A DNA stretch of 64,000 nucleotides from Niebla homalea (lineage: Eukaryota > Ascomycota > Lecanoromycetes > Lecanorales > Ramalinaceae): positions 806,001 to 870,000 of the forward strand of contig JAHGAU010000017.1 of the NCBI GenBank assembly GCA_019925105.1. Reading direction: 5' to 3'. The position numbers and the translations under genes were made by a program. Shown here in pieces: positions 35,204-46,153 of this stretch. Every line of letters begins with the position of its first letter. The stretch's first letter is position 1. A model generated the notes under the pieces. It was not told the origin of the DNA, did not search any database, and was given only the letters and a program-made list of their open reading frames with translations.

Positions 35204-36861
35204 ATGTATGCCACATCACCACAGAACAGGGCTATTTCACTGCACGATGATGGGCCAATGCCAACGCTGCTCCCAACAGGAACAAGAAAAGCAACAACAC
35301 CACCAGCCTCACTCCGCACCAGCATATCCCCACCTCCTGCTCGCTGTAGGGCCAACAAAGCCTCGCCATGGCCCACTCCAGCAACGAACACTCCCAAATC
35401 TGCATCACTAGAGGCAGGCCTCACCTCAATCCCTCCAGATCACCAGCTGCAATACTGGTCTACCCACCTGTCTAAATACATTGAATTCTCCCCCACCTCG
35501 CCTCTCCTCTCTATACCAGCATTCCGGAATCTCTACACCCGCAATACCGGGCCCAGCTCCTGCCACCAGAGCAGTGGAAGCTCGAATGCCCCATCATATC
35601 ACCACGGCGGGGGCAAGCACTTCGTTATCCACCAGCACGACCACCCCATAGCAGGTCTCCATTATGATCTCCGGCTACAGATCAATGGGACGAGTTCGGT
35701 CAGCTGGGCTATCATGTATGGATTGCCAGGAGATCCGAATAGCAAGGCGAGGGTGAACAGGAACGCTACGGAGACGAGGGTGCATTGTCTTTGGGTAGGT
35801 AAGTTCTGGACCTCGTTTCTCTGTCTCTCTATTCAGGGGCGTGGGTTGCGGTACTGCACAGTGATGGACTCGGGAATACGATCGGAAGCTGTTTGATTAC
35901 ACAACTCGGGGAGATGCGTGTACGTAGGCTGACTCCTCTCCTCCTCAACAGAATCACCTCACTGAGACAGCGTCCGCGACGACTGGTAGCATGCTCATAT
36001 GGGATACTGGAGAGTATGAGGTCCTACCGTATTACTCGAACAATTCCCATGAGCCCGAGACCTCGTCAGACGATGACGATGATGACGATGGCGAGAATAC
36101 AATGGCCAGAATGGATCATTGGCGAGATCACATGCCAGACAACAAGCATCAACGCTCCTCCTGGTCAGCATTGTCGGAACAGGAGAAGTTACACCAATCA
36201 TTCCAGAATGTATGTATGTCCTTCACCTTCCTCCAGCATGCCCCAATGATCCAGCAACAGAAGATAACAGAGATTCTAGCGAAAGCTGCGCCTCCGCCTT
36301 CACGGCACCCGTCTCCCTCCAAACTATACCATCACTCTCCGCCTTTCGTCTTCGGCACCGGACTTTCCACCTCCAACCCATTCTGCATCGTCGTCACGGA
36401 AACGAAAGAGGAAGCACGCTACTGCTACTCCTCAGACAACCCCGCCAACATCTGACATCGATGACGAGAACGAAACGTTGCTCGACATGGAAGAGACGCA
36501 ACGAAGAATCGTGCAAGACGAAGAAACTCGCCGCACGAACGCTTACCCCGGCGCCACCAACAGTATTGGCTCCGTGCATCAGCGAACCTGGTATTTGAGC
36601 TTGGATCGGCCGGGTTCTGGTTTCGTCCGCGTGCAAAGTGCAAATGATGAGGCCGGTCGTCAGCGAGTCACGCAGTGGGTTCGTCCACCCAGGCAAAGAC
36701 GAGGTGAGGATGCTGGGGAGCGGGGTGGCGTCGAGCCCTTCCACGTGCTCGGCAGGGATGTGGAGAAAAGTGTCGTGACTGGCCGGACGGCTGCGGAGGT
36801 CATGAAGGATGAAGGGGTCGAAAGGTTTGTGAGTCGAACGGGGTGGAAGGGGAAGGTCTAG
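35204..36861 (+). CDS. LigD-type DNA 3'-phosphoesterase domain protein
   Basis: Eukaryotic protein with the 3'-phosphoesterase (PE) domain of bacterial NHEJ ligase LigD, without polymerase or ligase parts. Exons 35204-35794, 35952-36209 and 36280-36861 give 476 residues. The catalytic segment is HFVIHQHDHPIAGLHYDLRL, with the metal-binding His-x5-His-x-Asp pattern and following Arg conserved, then SVSWAIMYGLPGDP and, across intron 1, HCLWNHLTETASATTGSMLIWDTGEYEV. Intron 2 joins to RKLRLRLHGTRLPPNYTITLRL. After a basic KRKRK patch (likely nuclear signal) comes a second conserved block, RTWYLSLDRPGSGFV through FHVLGRDVEKSVVTGR, usual in fungal homologues. The predicted role is trimming damaged 3' ends; the start is the first in-frame ATG and less certain. 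Confidence 0.85.
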
Positions 36862-37555
36862 CAATACGCTCTGGATACTCCATGTGGTGATGAAGGGGAC
36901 ACCAACAAGGGCCCCAGCTTCTTGGTGAGTGTTTCATCATTTAGCGCCTTTGAAAAGGAGAACAGCGTTGCGCCTGCCCATCACTGGTCTAATGCATGCA
37001 ATCTGTATGACGATGGTTGGCTGGCATGGCGTTGAAACACTAAAGATTTAATCTGAGCACACCATGCATTGCCCGCGTGGAATAATGCATCTTGATACCC
37101 ACCCTCGAAACCAGCCAAGACATTCCGAAAACATCCCCTGCTTGTCGGAGAAGCAGTTGATCTGAGACGACGACTCCTCAGATGCCATTGAGCGGCGAAG
37201 CACCAGTTCACCGTTCATCCATGTGCAAGCTTTGACATTGGTCCCCCCGCCCTCACACCGCGTGCTTTTTATGCATGTCACAGCGCCGAAGCAACATCGG
37301 TCTGACGACCCTCATTGTCGCCGCCACTTCCCCACCGCCAGAATGAATGCTCACACACACAATATCTCTGCACTCAGAAACTGCCACAGAAGGCTATACT
37401 ATAGTCAGTGAGTCGACTTTGCATGCGAAGGGGGGGCGGTCTCGATGCTGTCCCATCGAGGCGGGCTTCATCTCTTTTCACAGCATTTTTTCCCTATTAA
37501 ACAGCCATGATCTGCTGCTTTACATCACCCATCCAAGTCGATTCCCCCCACCCCC

Positions 37556-37577
37556 TCTTTCTCTCTCTCTCTCTCTC
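37556..37577 (+). repeat. CT microsatellite
   Basis: About nine CT dinucleotides in a longer pyrimidine tract. Confidence 0.9.
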
Positions 37578-37976
37578 CCCAAAAACTCACCTGCCTCCTA
37601 CTCTCAAGACGACCATGTTGCACACTATGCTGAAAGAAGTACTTGCCCCTTTTTCCGTGGAATGCCCAGGCACAAGTTTGTGGACTATCTATATAGTGGG
37701 CCATGCCTTTTACACACACAAACGCACACACGCACACAACAAAACCACATAACATACATACCCCCATGACTTACCCAGCGATGGCCATCTCGCATACTGG
37801 GAACAAAGACACCCTACATACCTACATACATACCTATCCTACCCACCGCCGAAAACATCGCAATAATAATCATCTCCCCCCCAACTGAGGTCCACTAGGA
37901 CCACCAGCAAGAGAAAGCGGGGTGGTGGTGATAACACACCACCACTTCAGCCCACAGACTTGTCTTCTTTGCAAAA

Positions 37977-38008
<32 letters not shown>
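37977..38008 (+). repeat. GAT trinucleotide microsatellite
   Basis: Nearly eleven perfect GAT units. Confidence 0.95.
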
Positions 38009-38010
<2 letters not shown>

Positions 38011-38843
38011 CCCCTCTCCCCCCTGTCCCTCCCTAACACAGGATCAGTACCACCACGACATATACAACAGGCCCCCCGAGAGACAGAGAAGGAAAGAAAA
38101 AAAGAAAAAATTGATGTGGGATCGTATGTCTTGTCATGGTCCACCCACCCACGACCGAACGAACGAATGAACGACCGACCCGCTTTGGGGGAAAGACACT
38201 CCTCTCTCCCCGCGACCGGAAGGGGGTCGGCTCTTCCTTATCATCGTTTATGAGGGAGGGGGGGCGATGTAAGGTAGAGTAAGGTAAGGTAGGTATACAG
38301 CTTTCGGTGGGATATGGGGGTTGGGGGGGAAGTATACGTTTGCTGGACGGGTTAGTGAGTTGATGATGCCTTATGCCTGAGGTGGTGGGGGGACCTTTAG
38401 TTGGTCTCTATCAACCAGGGGTAAGCTGGATATCGACCCAATGTTTGCCAAAGCTGAATGCTTAAGCATGGCATGAATCTGCGTTACTTATGAAACATTA
38501 TCATGTTTTATCATATTATCAGATGACAATTGTACATCTCACGAATATGGGTGTAAGCTACTCGTATCATAAACATGTCTGCTGGGAACATTATAGTGTG
38601 TAAGGCTCTTTTTTAATCCGCTGTATAGATAAATTTGAAAATGGGAAATAGGGAAGAAACTCGACTCCTCTTAAGATAGGATCGATATTGGTAACAATCC
38701 ATAGCGGGAGCAAGCTTGAAACGGAACAAGAAACAAGAATTGAAGAGCACATCGCCGCGCTTAAAAGTTGCTGAGGTCAATTCCTTGGATGTGCATACGA
38801 GTTGTGAATCTTGGAGCATTGTAATCGTCCCGAAGGAGAGCTT

Positions 38844-40825
38844 TTACTTTCTTTCAGTCTCCATCTTCCCCACCGATTCGATGCCTATGACTCTGACCCT
38901 GATTTTCCCAAGGCGGAAAACCAGCCGGTTGCCATTAATGAAATGCTGCCTCTCGGACATGACCATTTTAGGATCACTGCATCTCTCGAATGTGAAGCCT
39001 TTGATATCACTTGACGCTGAGAATGATGAACTCTTTGCAGAAGCCGGCGCAATATTGGTGCCAATGTAACAGCCTCCAGCCTTGATCATAGCTGTGGCGG
39101 TCGTAGCGGACTTGGCCAGGCCTGTACGAGAAAGAAGCTTGGAGAGCGGCCTGTTCATGACGTCGCGGAGATGGAGGTAATGAATTGGATCTGGAAGGTT
39201 GGAAGGGTGCGGGGCCAAAGGGTCTGATGAAGTGTTTTCGCCTGGAGATTTTATGCTGGTCGAAGTCTTGGCCCCGAAAAGGAATCCATGTTCCCTTTCC
39301 GCGTTGTTGGCTTCGTCGAGACCATGCACAAGATTCAAGACCGCCTTGGCGAGCTTGTGTTGGGCGAGTCTCTTTGGAGGGTCCTTTTCGTGCTGATCCA
39401 TGAGGGAATCAAGGTTGACAAGAGATTCAAAGGTGAAAAGTTTAAGATAGCGAAAGACATCTGCATCAGCAGTCCGCAAAAAAAACTGGCATACATTTAA
39501 CCTGACAGGATACTTTCCCCAAGTACAAACACCGACTTACCTGGTAGAGATCAAATGGGCTCGTCAGCTCCTTGTCGAGCGAAACAGAGTTTTCAGCGCT
39601 TTTACCAAATTTCTGCCCAGCAGAATTAGTAAGTAGTGGGACTGTGAAGCCCATCGGCTTCCTGGAAAGACTTTTTAGCTGTTCATCGTCCTGTCTGGTC
39701 AGCGGGTTGTAATGGTTTCGGCGCACGTAGTTGACGGCATCCATGCCGGCGAGGATGTTGCCGAATTGGTCTGATCCACCAATCTGGACCTGTGTATCTT
39801 GAGTCTGGTACATGTGCCACCAATCCCAGGCCTGCATCATCGGATAGCAGAATTCGGAGAGGGACATCCCGCCCTTGTCCAGCCGCTGGGTCACCCTATA
39901 GAAATTTCAGCAGTCGGAATTGACAAGACTCCAAATGTGAGAAGACAAAGGACTTACTTACGAATCTCTTGCCAGCATGGCCCCGATCTTCATACCAGGG
40001 GCCATGACTCGGAGCACCTCGGTGAAGGGCAATTTCTGAAACCAGTCCGAATTGCTTGTCAACCGTTTGGCCGAACCCTCAATGTACCTTTTGCTCCTTC
40101 CAGCCTGAGCAGCATTGTTTCCGCAGATGGTGTCAAAGTTCTCCCATAGTCTTTCCAGCTGCCGGCGTATTGACTTCCGGTACGATGCTCGTTCAGAAGC
40201 CTCCTGCTTTGCTCGTGCCTCGGTCCTGCCTATCGGATCACCAACAGCGGCAGTGGCTCCACCAAGCTGAGAATATCAGCAAACAGCCATAGAGATCAAA
40301 GGAAGACCCACTAAAGCAGTGCTGTCGTGGCCGAAGATGAACATCCAATATAATGCCATCAAAGGTACCAGATGCCCCACATGCATCGAGGATGCTGTCG
40401 GGTCGATGCCGAGATATACCCCCACCCTTTTCTGCTGCAGAAGCTGATTGAGATCATCTCGCCCCCTGCATTGCGAGTGGTGTCAATATGGCAAAGACTT
40501 GGGGTTTCAAAGGTCATCAGCAAGGCTCATCTTACCCAACGATTTGATTCACGAAGCCCCGCTCCTCCAAACATTTCAAGGTGCCTGGTTCAGGAGGAGT
40601 GATTTCGGCCCGTTCGGCCCGGAGACGTCGTTCTTTTCGAGAGGGTGGCTTTTTGGCTGATGGGGCAGGCCCAGTAGAATTGTTACCCTCATGTTCAGAC
40701 CAAGTCGCAAACACTTTGCCGGTGTGCAGTCGAGCACGGGATCGACATGACGAGCAAACCAATCGTGATCCTCTGGCAAGCCAATGGAATCTGAAAGCTT
40801 CCATGCGATGGGTCAAAAGTGCCAA
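38844..40825 (-). CDS. MSY1: Mitochondrial tyrosyl-tRNA synthetase
   Basis: Class I bacterial-type TyrRS charging mitochondrial tRNA-Tyr. The N-terminal ~70 residues (MALLTHRMEAFRFHWLARG, then Arg-rich) look like a mitochondrial presequence. The HIGH-equivalent is in GIDPTASSMHVGHLVPL (near 40,360-40,410); tyrosine/tRNA pocket residues are in QIGGSDQFGNILAG; the KMSKS loop is KFGKS, as in bacterial and mitochondrial TyrRS. A C-terminal S4-like RNA-binding region is present (LSKLLSRTGLAKSATTATAMIKAGG). At least four exons; joins such as FVNQIVG/GRDDLNQLL restore frame. The stop at 38844 follows SVGKMETERK. It is divergent from RCF1, another mitochondrial protein gene, with 358 bp between starts. 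Confidence 0.93.
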
Positions 40826-41183
40826 CGCTCCAAATGTTTTTCAGTTTATGCCCAGCTCGATGTCGAATATTTATCCCTAGCTACGCGCATCAAGCGCGGG
40901 AGCTTCTCGGGAGCTTTCCGATTGGCTCATGCGGAATCTAATCGCATGGCATTGCATTGCATCATACGTATCGACGTTCCTTCTCCCCAAGCTCGTGGAC
41001 AATCGACCATGTGGGCGATTTGATAATCGCTTTTCCTTTGAGAACCTTCCTCTCACGCCTCCTGAATGCTCACGTCCATCACCCATACCACATCCCCATT
41101 GTCCTCATAGACCTTCCTTCCATCACCACCATCACCACCATCACCACCATCCACACCCCAAAACCACCCTCCTTCCCTCCATC
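40826..41183. promoter_or_regulatory. Bidirectional promoter region, MSY1 / RCF1
   Basis: 358 bp between two divergent nuclear genes for mitochondrial proteins. The RCF1-proximal part is pyrimidine-rich and has a short imperfect CAT/CAC triplet array at about 41,120-41,150, probably within the RCF1 5'UTR. Confidence 0.5.
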
Positions 41184-41951
41184 ATGTCCGACACCCCGCT
41201 CCCCTCCTCCATGGACGAGGAATTCTTCAACGAAAACCGGTGGGAGAAGTTCACGCGGCGCATCAAGGAAGAACCGCTCGTCCCCCTGGGCGTGGGCCTG
41301 ACCTGCTGGGCCTTCTACAACGCCGCTCGTTCGATCCGCTCGGGCAACGGGACCCGGACGAACCGGATGTTCCGCTTCCGGCTGTACGCGCAGTCCTTCA
41401 CCATCGTGGCCATGCTGGGCGGGTCAGTCTACTACAACGCGGACCGGCTGAAGCGGAACGAGTACGTGAAGCTGAAGAAGAAGCGAGAATCGCAGGAGAA
41501 GAAGGATGCCTGGATCCGGGAGCTGGAGGCCCGCGATGCCGAGGATAAGGAGTGGAGGAGCAAGTTGGGGAAGGTGAGGGATGCGCAGAGGGAGGAGACG
41601 GATGCGAGGCTGTTGAAGGAGAAGCAGAGAGTGGAGAGGGAGGAGGCCGAGAGAAAAGGGAAGGAAACGAATGATGATCGGAGGGGTGTCATCGAGGCGA
41701 TCCGGCTGCAGGCCAATGCTGCCAAGGCGAAGGAGGCCAAGATGCAGGAGATTGAGGCAGAGACTCAGGGTGGAACATTTCCAGTCGGCCCACCTCCCGT
41801 GTCAGATGAGGAGAGAGCGGCTGCTCAACCAAAGTCCACCTCCCTGCTTGGAGAATCCGAGGCTGGAGGTCTCTTTGGCATTGGGCATCTGAAGACTTTT
41901 TGGAAGAGCAGGAAGCCAAAGCAAGCCAATGATGACGAAAATTCGAGATGA
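41184..41951 (+). CDS. RCF1: Respiratory supercomplex factor 1 (HIG1 domain)
   Basis: Inner-mitochondrial-membrane protein linking complexes III and IV. 255 residues from ATG 41184 (MSDTPLPSSMDEEF); the frame is open further upstream but this ATG matches the family start. The HIG1 domain, residues about 20-100, has two membrane segments (PLVPLGVGLTCWAFYNAARS and FTIVAMLGGSVYYNADRL) separated by RMFRFRLYAQ, which fits the RxRxxxQ motif of the type-1 isoforms. The remaining 150 residues are a charged predicted coiled coil (Lys/Glu/Arg-rich) and a short tail, longer than in yeast but usual in filamentous fungi. Confidence 0.94.
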   Translation: MSDTPLPSSMDEEFFNENRWEKFTRRIKEEPLVPLGVGLTCWAFYNAARSIRSGNGTRTNRMFRFRLYAQSFTIVAMLGGSVYYNADRLKRNEYVKLKKKRESQEKKDAWIRELEARDAEDKEWRSKLGKVRDAQREETDARLLKEKQRVEREEAERKGKETNDDRRGVIEAIRLQANAAKAKEAKMQEIEAETQGGTFPVGPPPVSDEERAAAQPKSTSLLGESEAGGLFGIGHLKTFWKSRKPKQANDDENSR

Positions 41952-42492
41952 CACATCACTACTCTGACCAGGAAGTCTCCAGGAAAGTACAACCAGGTAC
42001 CCGGTTACGCTAGTTGATTGCATGAAATTCGGCTTGCATACACTGTATGTTGAACTCTACACCAATCATACAAATACCACTGTATCCCATGTGTAGTTCC
42101 TCATATCCCATGCCTCATGTAAATGCTCTTTAATGCGGGCAGCCACAGGCGTCGCGGTCGATCATTCCTTTCCAAGTCTCTTCATCATCATTCATCAATA
42201 CAAATTTTCCGCAATCGATCCAACGTCTGCTAAAATACTGACCCAAAGTGCTCATCGGGTGCGAAAAGGTGTGCGAGTGCTGTTTCACGCTCAGCAATCC
42301 CTGGTCGTCATCGTACATCGTGTTGCAGCGGTCAGCAGACTTGCGCTTGATCCAAAAAAGTTCGTCTCAGATATGAAGCCAGCATCAAACGAGTAGCGGG
42401 TCAAATCCTTGATCAAGGCGAGGAGTCACCCGTACACTGCCATACAGTGGAAAAAGAAGTATTGCCGTAAAATCCAAATTCTCAAGCTGTTG
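41952..42492. other. Convergent intergenic region
   Basis: 3' flanks of RCF1 and of the WD40-like gene; nothing else seen. Confidence 0.35.
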
Positions 42493-45400
42493 CTACACCC
42501 TTCCGCCTTTTCGCGGGGATTTCACCCTTCCTTCCTGTGGTTTGCTTCTTTCAGATCGATCTGTCACATCTTCCCATTCCCCGTCAGCCTGGCTGCCTGA
42601 GACAGCAGACCTAGGCTTCGAGCTTCTTGATGTCTTTTTCAAAAGCCTCTTCTCTACGCCCTCGATGGCGGCTCGGAAGAAGTGGTTCTGCTCCAGCAAC
42701 AAGGCTTGGATTTGATTCCTTAGCTCCTCGTTCCTGACAGACTCTTTGTTAGTCAGGTCAGCAAAGCAGCTCGACAGGAACTCTCGAATATCTTCTCCAC
42801 AATTGCACGAATGCTTTAATGGTATCGTAGAGACTCGGAAACGACCAAGATTTCGCGAATGTAATGCTTCAACGATTTCCTGCGGAAACCCGGACTGCGT
42901 GTGGACTGAATCAGCGCTACTTTGATGGGCTGCTTCGCCCTGATCGTCAATATCCTCACGTGCCGCAACACGCAGTGTGGATATCGGGCGACTCGTACCG
43001 CTGAGTGGCCGAGAGTAATGCCCACTGTCTAAGATGACTGCGGTTGCAGAATCAGCTACTAGCTCTTGCTGGTCGCTCAGGTTCGTCCGATCTGGATCGT
43101 CATTGGGCTCACTGCTATTATCGAAGTGGGCAGGATTTAGTGCAGTGGCGCCCACCTTGTGGCCAGCTTTGGGGCGAATAGAAGCAGAATTCGGTCTCGT
43201 TGCCATTGGGTCACTTGGCACGCTAGCAGTATCATCCATAGATAAAGACAGTCCTTCGCTAGGAGTCGAATCAGGATCATAATCCAAGTCAGCCAAATCT
43301 GGGTATACTCTATCATGCTGATGTGACTCGGTCGAGGAAGCTGGTGAGACCATGATTGAGATATGACCCTTCTTCCTCTGTTTGACCTTATCGATCCGGA
43401 GGGCTGGCACTGATGAGACTACTTCATCCGAAGCATCACCCTTTTGGAGCTCTATGTCCCCTAGATTCGAGTGAACCTTCGATTGAAAGTTACTTTCAGT
43501 ATGCGATGTGTCCGAGTGAAGCAGATGTTGAAGCTCATTGGCCACCACCTTGCCACTGCTCTTTCGAAACGTCTGCACAGCTTTACTCTTCGGTCCAATA
43601 ATCGGTCGAGGTGCAAAGGTCAAAGATCCTCGCTTGATTGTAGCTGAAGGCAAGCTTTTGGACTTGAGGAAAGGCTCGTTTTCCGATGGCGTTGGCGTCG
43701 GGCAAGGTCGCCGTCGTATGCCTGTGGACCAGTCGATGATAGTGTCACTGGAGGCTTCCGAATCGCCCCAGGTACCAAGACCCCGAGAAGCAGTCTTATA
43801 GCTTCTGAGGGAATTAGCAGATGAGCCAGTCACTGCTTTTGGCACGGCGTTCAGATTTTCTGAAGCACGAGTGGAGAAGCTCGTATCTCGTAAGGACGCA
43901 ACTTTAGCTCGGAGGGACACTGGTGGTGATCTCTTACGATGAGGACGTGGACCCATCAGTATCCTCTTCCTGGAAATACTGGATACAGATTCACGATGGT
44001 GGGATCGTAAGCTTGCAGCGCTAACTCGTCGGCCATTAATGAAGATCTCTCTATCTGGGTCTGCAGCAGCTGCTTCAAGTGCCTTCTGTGCGCGACGGAG
44101 ATACCATAGCCCATCCTCTTTTGGTGTCGGACGAGCTGGCACAGCTGGCGGCGGGCTCACTTTTGAAGCGCTGGTGGATTCTTCGATGCTTTGCTCCTCA
44201 CAGCTTTGCGACCCTTCGTCCCTTGATTTAGACTTTTGGTAGACTTGCACCTCCCTCTGTTTCTTCTTGTGTCGAATGGGAGGAAGATCATCTTCGCGAA
44301 GGGTCGCGAAGCCTTTCGATAGATCCAGATGATTGAGCGCCCCGATAGATATACCCGAGAGCCGTGGATCGACGTCTTTCTTGGGGTCGTCTTTGCCACC
44401 ATGCTTGCCTTCCACGACACCTGGAGGTCCTCTTGGTGGAGAAATTGTGCCAGACAAAGGCGGTCTGGTGAGATCGAATAGCGAATCGTCTTGCACATCA
44501 TTCGAGGTTGACACATTTCGTAGCTTTTCATGTGAAACTGTCGCTGGTAGACTGTCTGCATTCACTACGTTCAAGGTGCCTGCCATTGAGGACGCTTTGC
44601 GGCGTGGTACCTTCGGACGAACAGGTCCTGATGCTTCCCACTCGACATCGACAATTCGATTTCGACGCGTGTCTAATAGCTCCTCGCCCAACAAGTGCCC
44701 ATCTAGATCAAAAAGCATCACTTTGCCGTCTTGTCGACCAATGGCAATGCAAAAATCCTTGCCAGAAGGAGCACTCCAGTCCTCGGGTCCATCAGCCTGG
44801 TCTAAAAAGGGGCTGTCCCTGGCGTACACTACGGACATGCTTGTAGCCGGCCTTCGAAGACGCCATGAGGTCAATAAGACGGCCTTGTTTCTTGATGGCT
44901 GAGTGAAGTCCACCACGCAGCATTTACCATCCGCACCGATCGTCACTGCTGTAGCTTTGCGGCCGGGAAGTAGGGCTACAGAAGCTATGCCGGATGTTGT
45001 TGCAGTCACTTTGGGTCCCGAAAAGTACGGATCATGAATGTCGCGCGACGAATTGTCATTATTTTCGCCACTGTTAGTTGGGGTATGAAGCTTCTTCATA
45101 CACGCGATTTCACCGTCAGGTTGTGCTAGACCGGCGCTAGTCCTGCGTGGTGTTCCATTGCGTCGTAGCACTCGAATGGCATCGTAAACGGCAATACTCC
45201 CGTCTGCAAAAGCGAGGAGGTAAATTCCTGAGCGCTCAGGGTGGAAAGCTGCAGCTACAACAGCTGATGAAGAGCATTGAGGTTGAAGCAACAAGGGCGG
45301 TGCAGCCCCATCGATGCGACGAAGATGGATCGTTGAAGGACGGGCTGAGGTTGAGAGTAAGAGTTGTGAGTCGCAGGAGACCGCGAAGACGGATGGAGGG

Positions 45401-45903
45401 GAGGGGTGTGTATCTTGAGGCGAGAGTAATTTCGAATGTTTAAGCGAATATGCTTGTACTGAATTCTGTAGAGAAGTAGTGAAAAACAAATTCCCTGTAG
45501 AGTTGCCGGCGTATCTGAGTAATCTGACTTGACCCTGAGCACCGTAAGTTTCTGGCCGTTCTATAGGAATCCTGAGAGTTACCTCGGACCCTTTCAGCCT
45601 GTAGCTCCTTTGCATGCCTTTGTGGACGTCATGCAAGACAACTACTTGGCTATCCGCAATAGCCAACATTCCTTGATCGGGTCCTAGCTTCTTTGCAGCA
45701 ACGATCCCACTTGAGCCTGAATGAAACATCTGGAAAATGCCAGCAGATCCCCAGGAATAGACGCCCTGTGTCGTTGTCACAATCAAGCGATAAGTCAAGG
45801 GGAAGTGCGCTTGCTGATGGCAGGGCTCGCCAGAGTCGATCACGGAATCTTGCTGAAGGGACGAATTTTGTAGGGTATGGGCCTTGCTGATACGTTTGGA
45901 CAT
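42493..45903 (-). CDS. Large WD40-like protein with disordered middle and helical C-terminus, function unknown
   Basis: Single uninterrupted exon of 1,136 residues, start MSKRISKAHTLQ at 45903. The N-terminal ~430 residues look like a beta-propeller: repeated units such as VVAAAFHPERSGIYLLAFADGSIAVYD, shown here only in part as FHPERSGIYLLAF, plus AVTIGADGKCCVVDF and CIAIGRQDGKVMLFDLDG. Residues about 430-1000 are disordered, Ser/Pro/Arg/Lys-rich with many SP/TP sites. A helical stretch near the C-terminus (NEELRNQIQALLLEQNHFF) suggests oligomerisation. This layout, propeller plus short C-terminal helix, recalls NEDD1-type gamma-tubulin recruiters, but I see no decisive motif and offer it only as a hypothesis. 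Confidence 0.75.
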   Translation of the reverse strand: MSKRISKAHTLQNSSLQQDSVIDSGEPCHQQAHFPLTYRLIVTTTQGVYSWGSAGIFQMFHSGSSGIVAAKKLGPDQGMLAIADSQVVVLHDVHKGMQRSYRLKGSEVTLRIPIERPETYGAQGQVRLLRYAGNSTGNLFFTTSLQNSVQAYSLKHSKLLSPQDTHPSPPSVFAVSCDSQLLLSTSARPSTIHLRRIDGAAPPLLLQPQCSSSAVVAAAFHPERSGIYLLAFADGSIAVYDAIRVLRRNGTPRRTSAGLAQPDGEIACMKKLHTPTNSGENNDNSSRDIHDPYFSGPKVTATTSGIASVALLPGRKATAVTIGADGKCCVVDFTQPSRNKAVLLTSWRLRRPATSMSVVYARDSPFLDQADGPEDWSAPSGKDFCIAIGRQDGKVMLFDLDGHLLGEELLDTRRNRIVDVEWEASGPVRPKVPRRKASSMAGTLNVVNADSLPATVSHEKLRNVSTSNDVQDDSLFDLTRPPLSGTISPPRGPPGVVEGKHGGKDDPKKDVDPRLSGISIGALNHLDLSKGFATLREDDLPPIRHKKKQREVQVYQKSKSRDEGSQSCEEQSIEESTSASKVSPPPAVPARPTPKEDGLWYLRRAQKALEAAAADPDREIFINGRRVSAASLRSHHRESVSSISRKRILMGPRPHRKRSPPVSLRAKVASLRDTSFSTRASENLNAVPKAVTGSSANSLRSYKTASRGLGTWGDSEASSDTIIDWSTGIRRRPCPTPTPSENEPFLKSKSLPSATIKRGSLTFAPRPIIGPKSKAVQTFRKSSGKVVANELQHLLHSDTSHTESNFQSKVHSNLGDIELQKGDASDEVVSSVPALRIDKVKQRKKGHISIMVSPASSTESHQHDRVYPDLADLDYDPDSTPSEGLSLSMDDTASVPSDPMATRPNSASIRPKAGHKVGATALNPAHFDNSSEPNDDPDRTNLSDQQELVADSATAVILDSGHYSRPLSGTSRPISTLRVAAREDIDDQGEAAHQSSADSVHTQSGFPQEIVEALHSRNLGRFRVSTIPLKHSCNCGEDIREFLSSCFADLTNKESVRNEELRNQIQALLLEQNHFFRAAIEGVEKRLLKKTSRSSKPRSAVSGSQADGEWEDVTDRSERSKPQEGRVKSPRKGGRV

Positions 45904-46153
45904 TGCGGATCTAAGCTATATTCACAAATGAGCAAAACGAGCGATGCTGCGGACCGGAGTGATGCTAAGGAGCGTGTTGGCTTGAAGGCGATGACGATGA
46001 CTCTCCTCTTCCCAAGAAGAGTGCTGTCTGGATGCTGATGGCACCTTCCCGAAACCACGGTCCACGGCTCGAGATTGGCGCGACGGACAAGATCTGCAAC
46101 TTTAGGAATGACCTTGAGCGGAAGCAGCAGCGACGGATGCCCATTTAAGTCCA

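Larger units (their letters stand above)
36862..38843. other. 2-kb intergenic gap rich in microsatellites
   Basis: Between convergent genes. It holds a CT run, ACATACATACC-type repeats (near 37,813-37,830), a GAT run, poly-A/poly-G patches and AGGTA repeats (38,275-38,295). No ORF has protein-like features. It could carry long 3'UTRs or a non-coding RNA, but nothing shows this. Confidence 0.5.
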
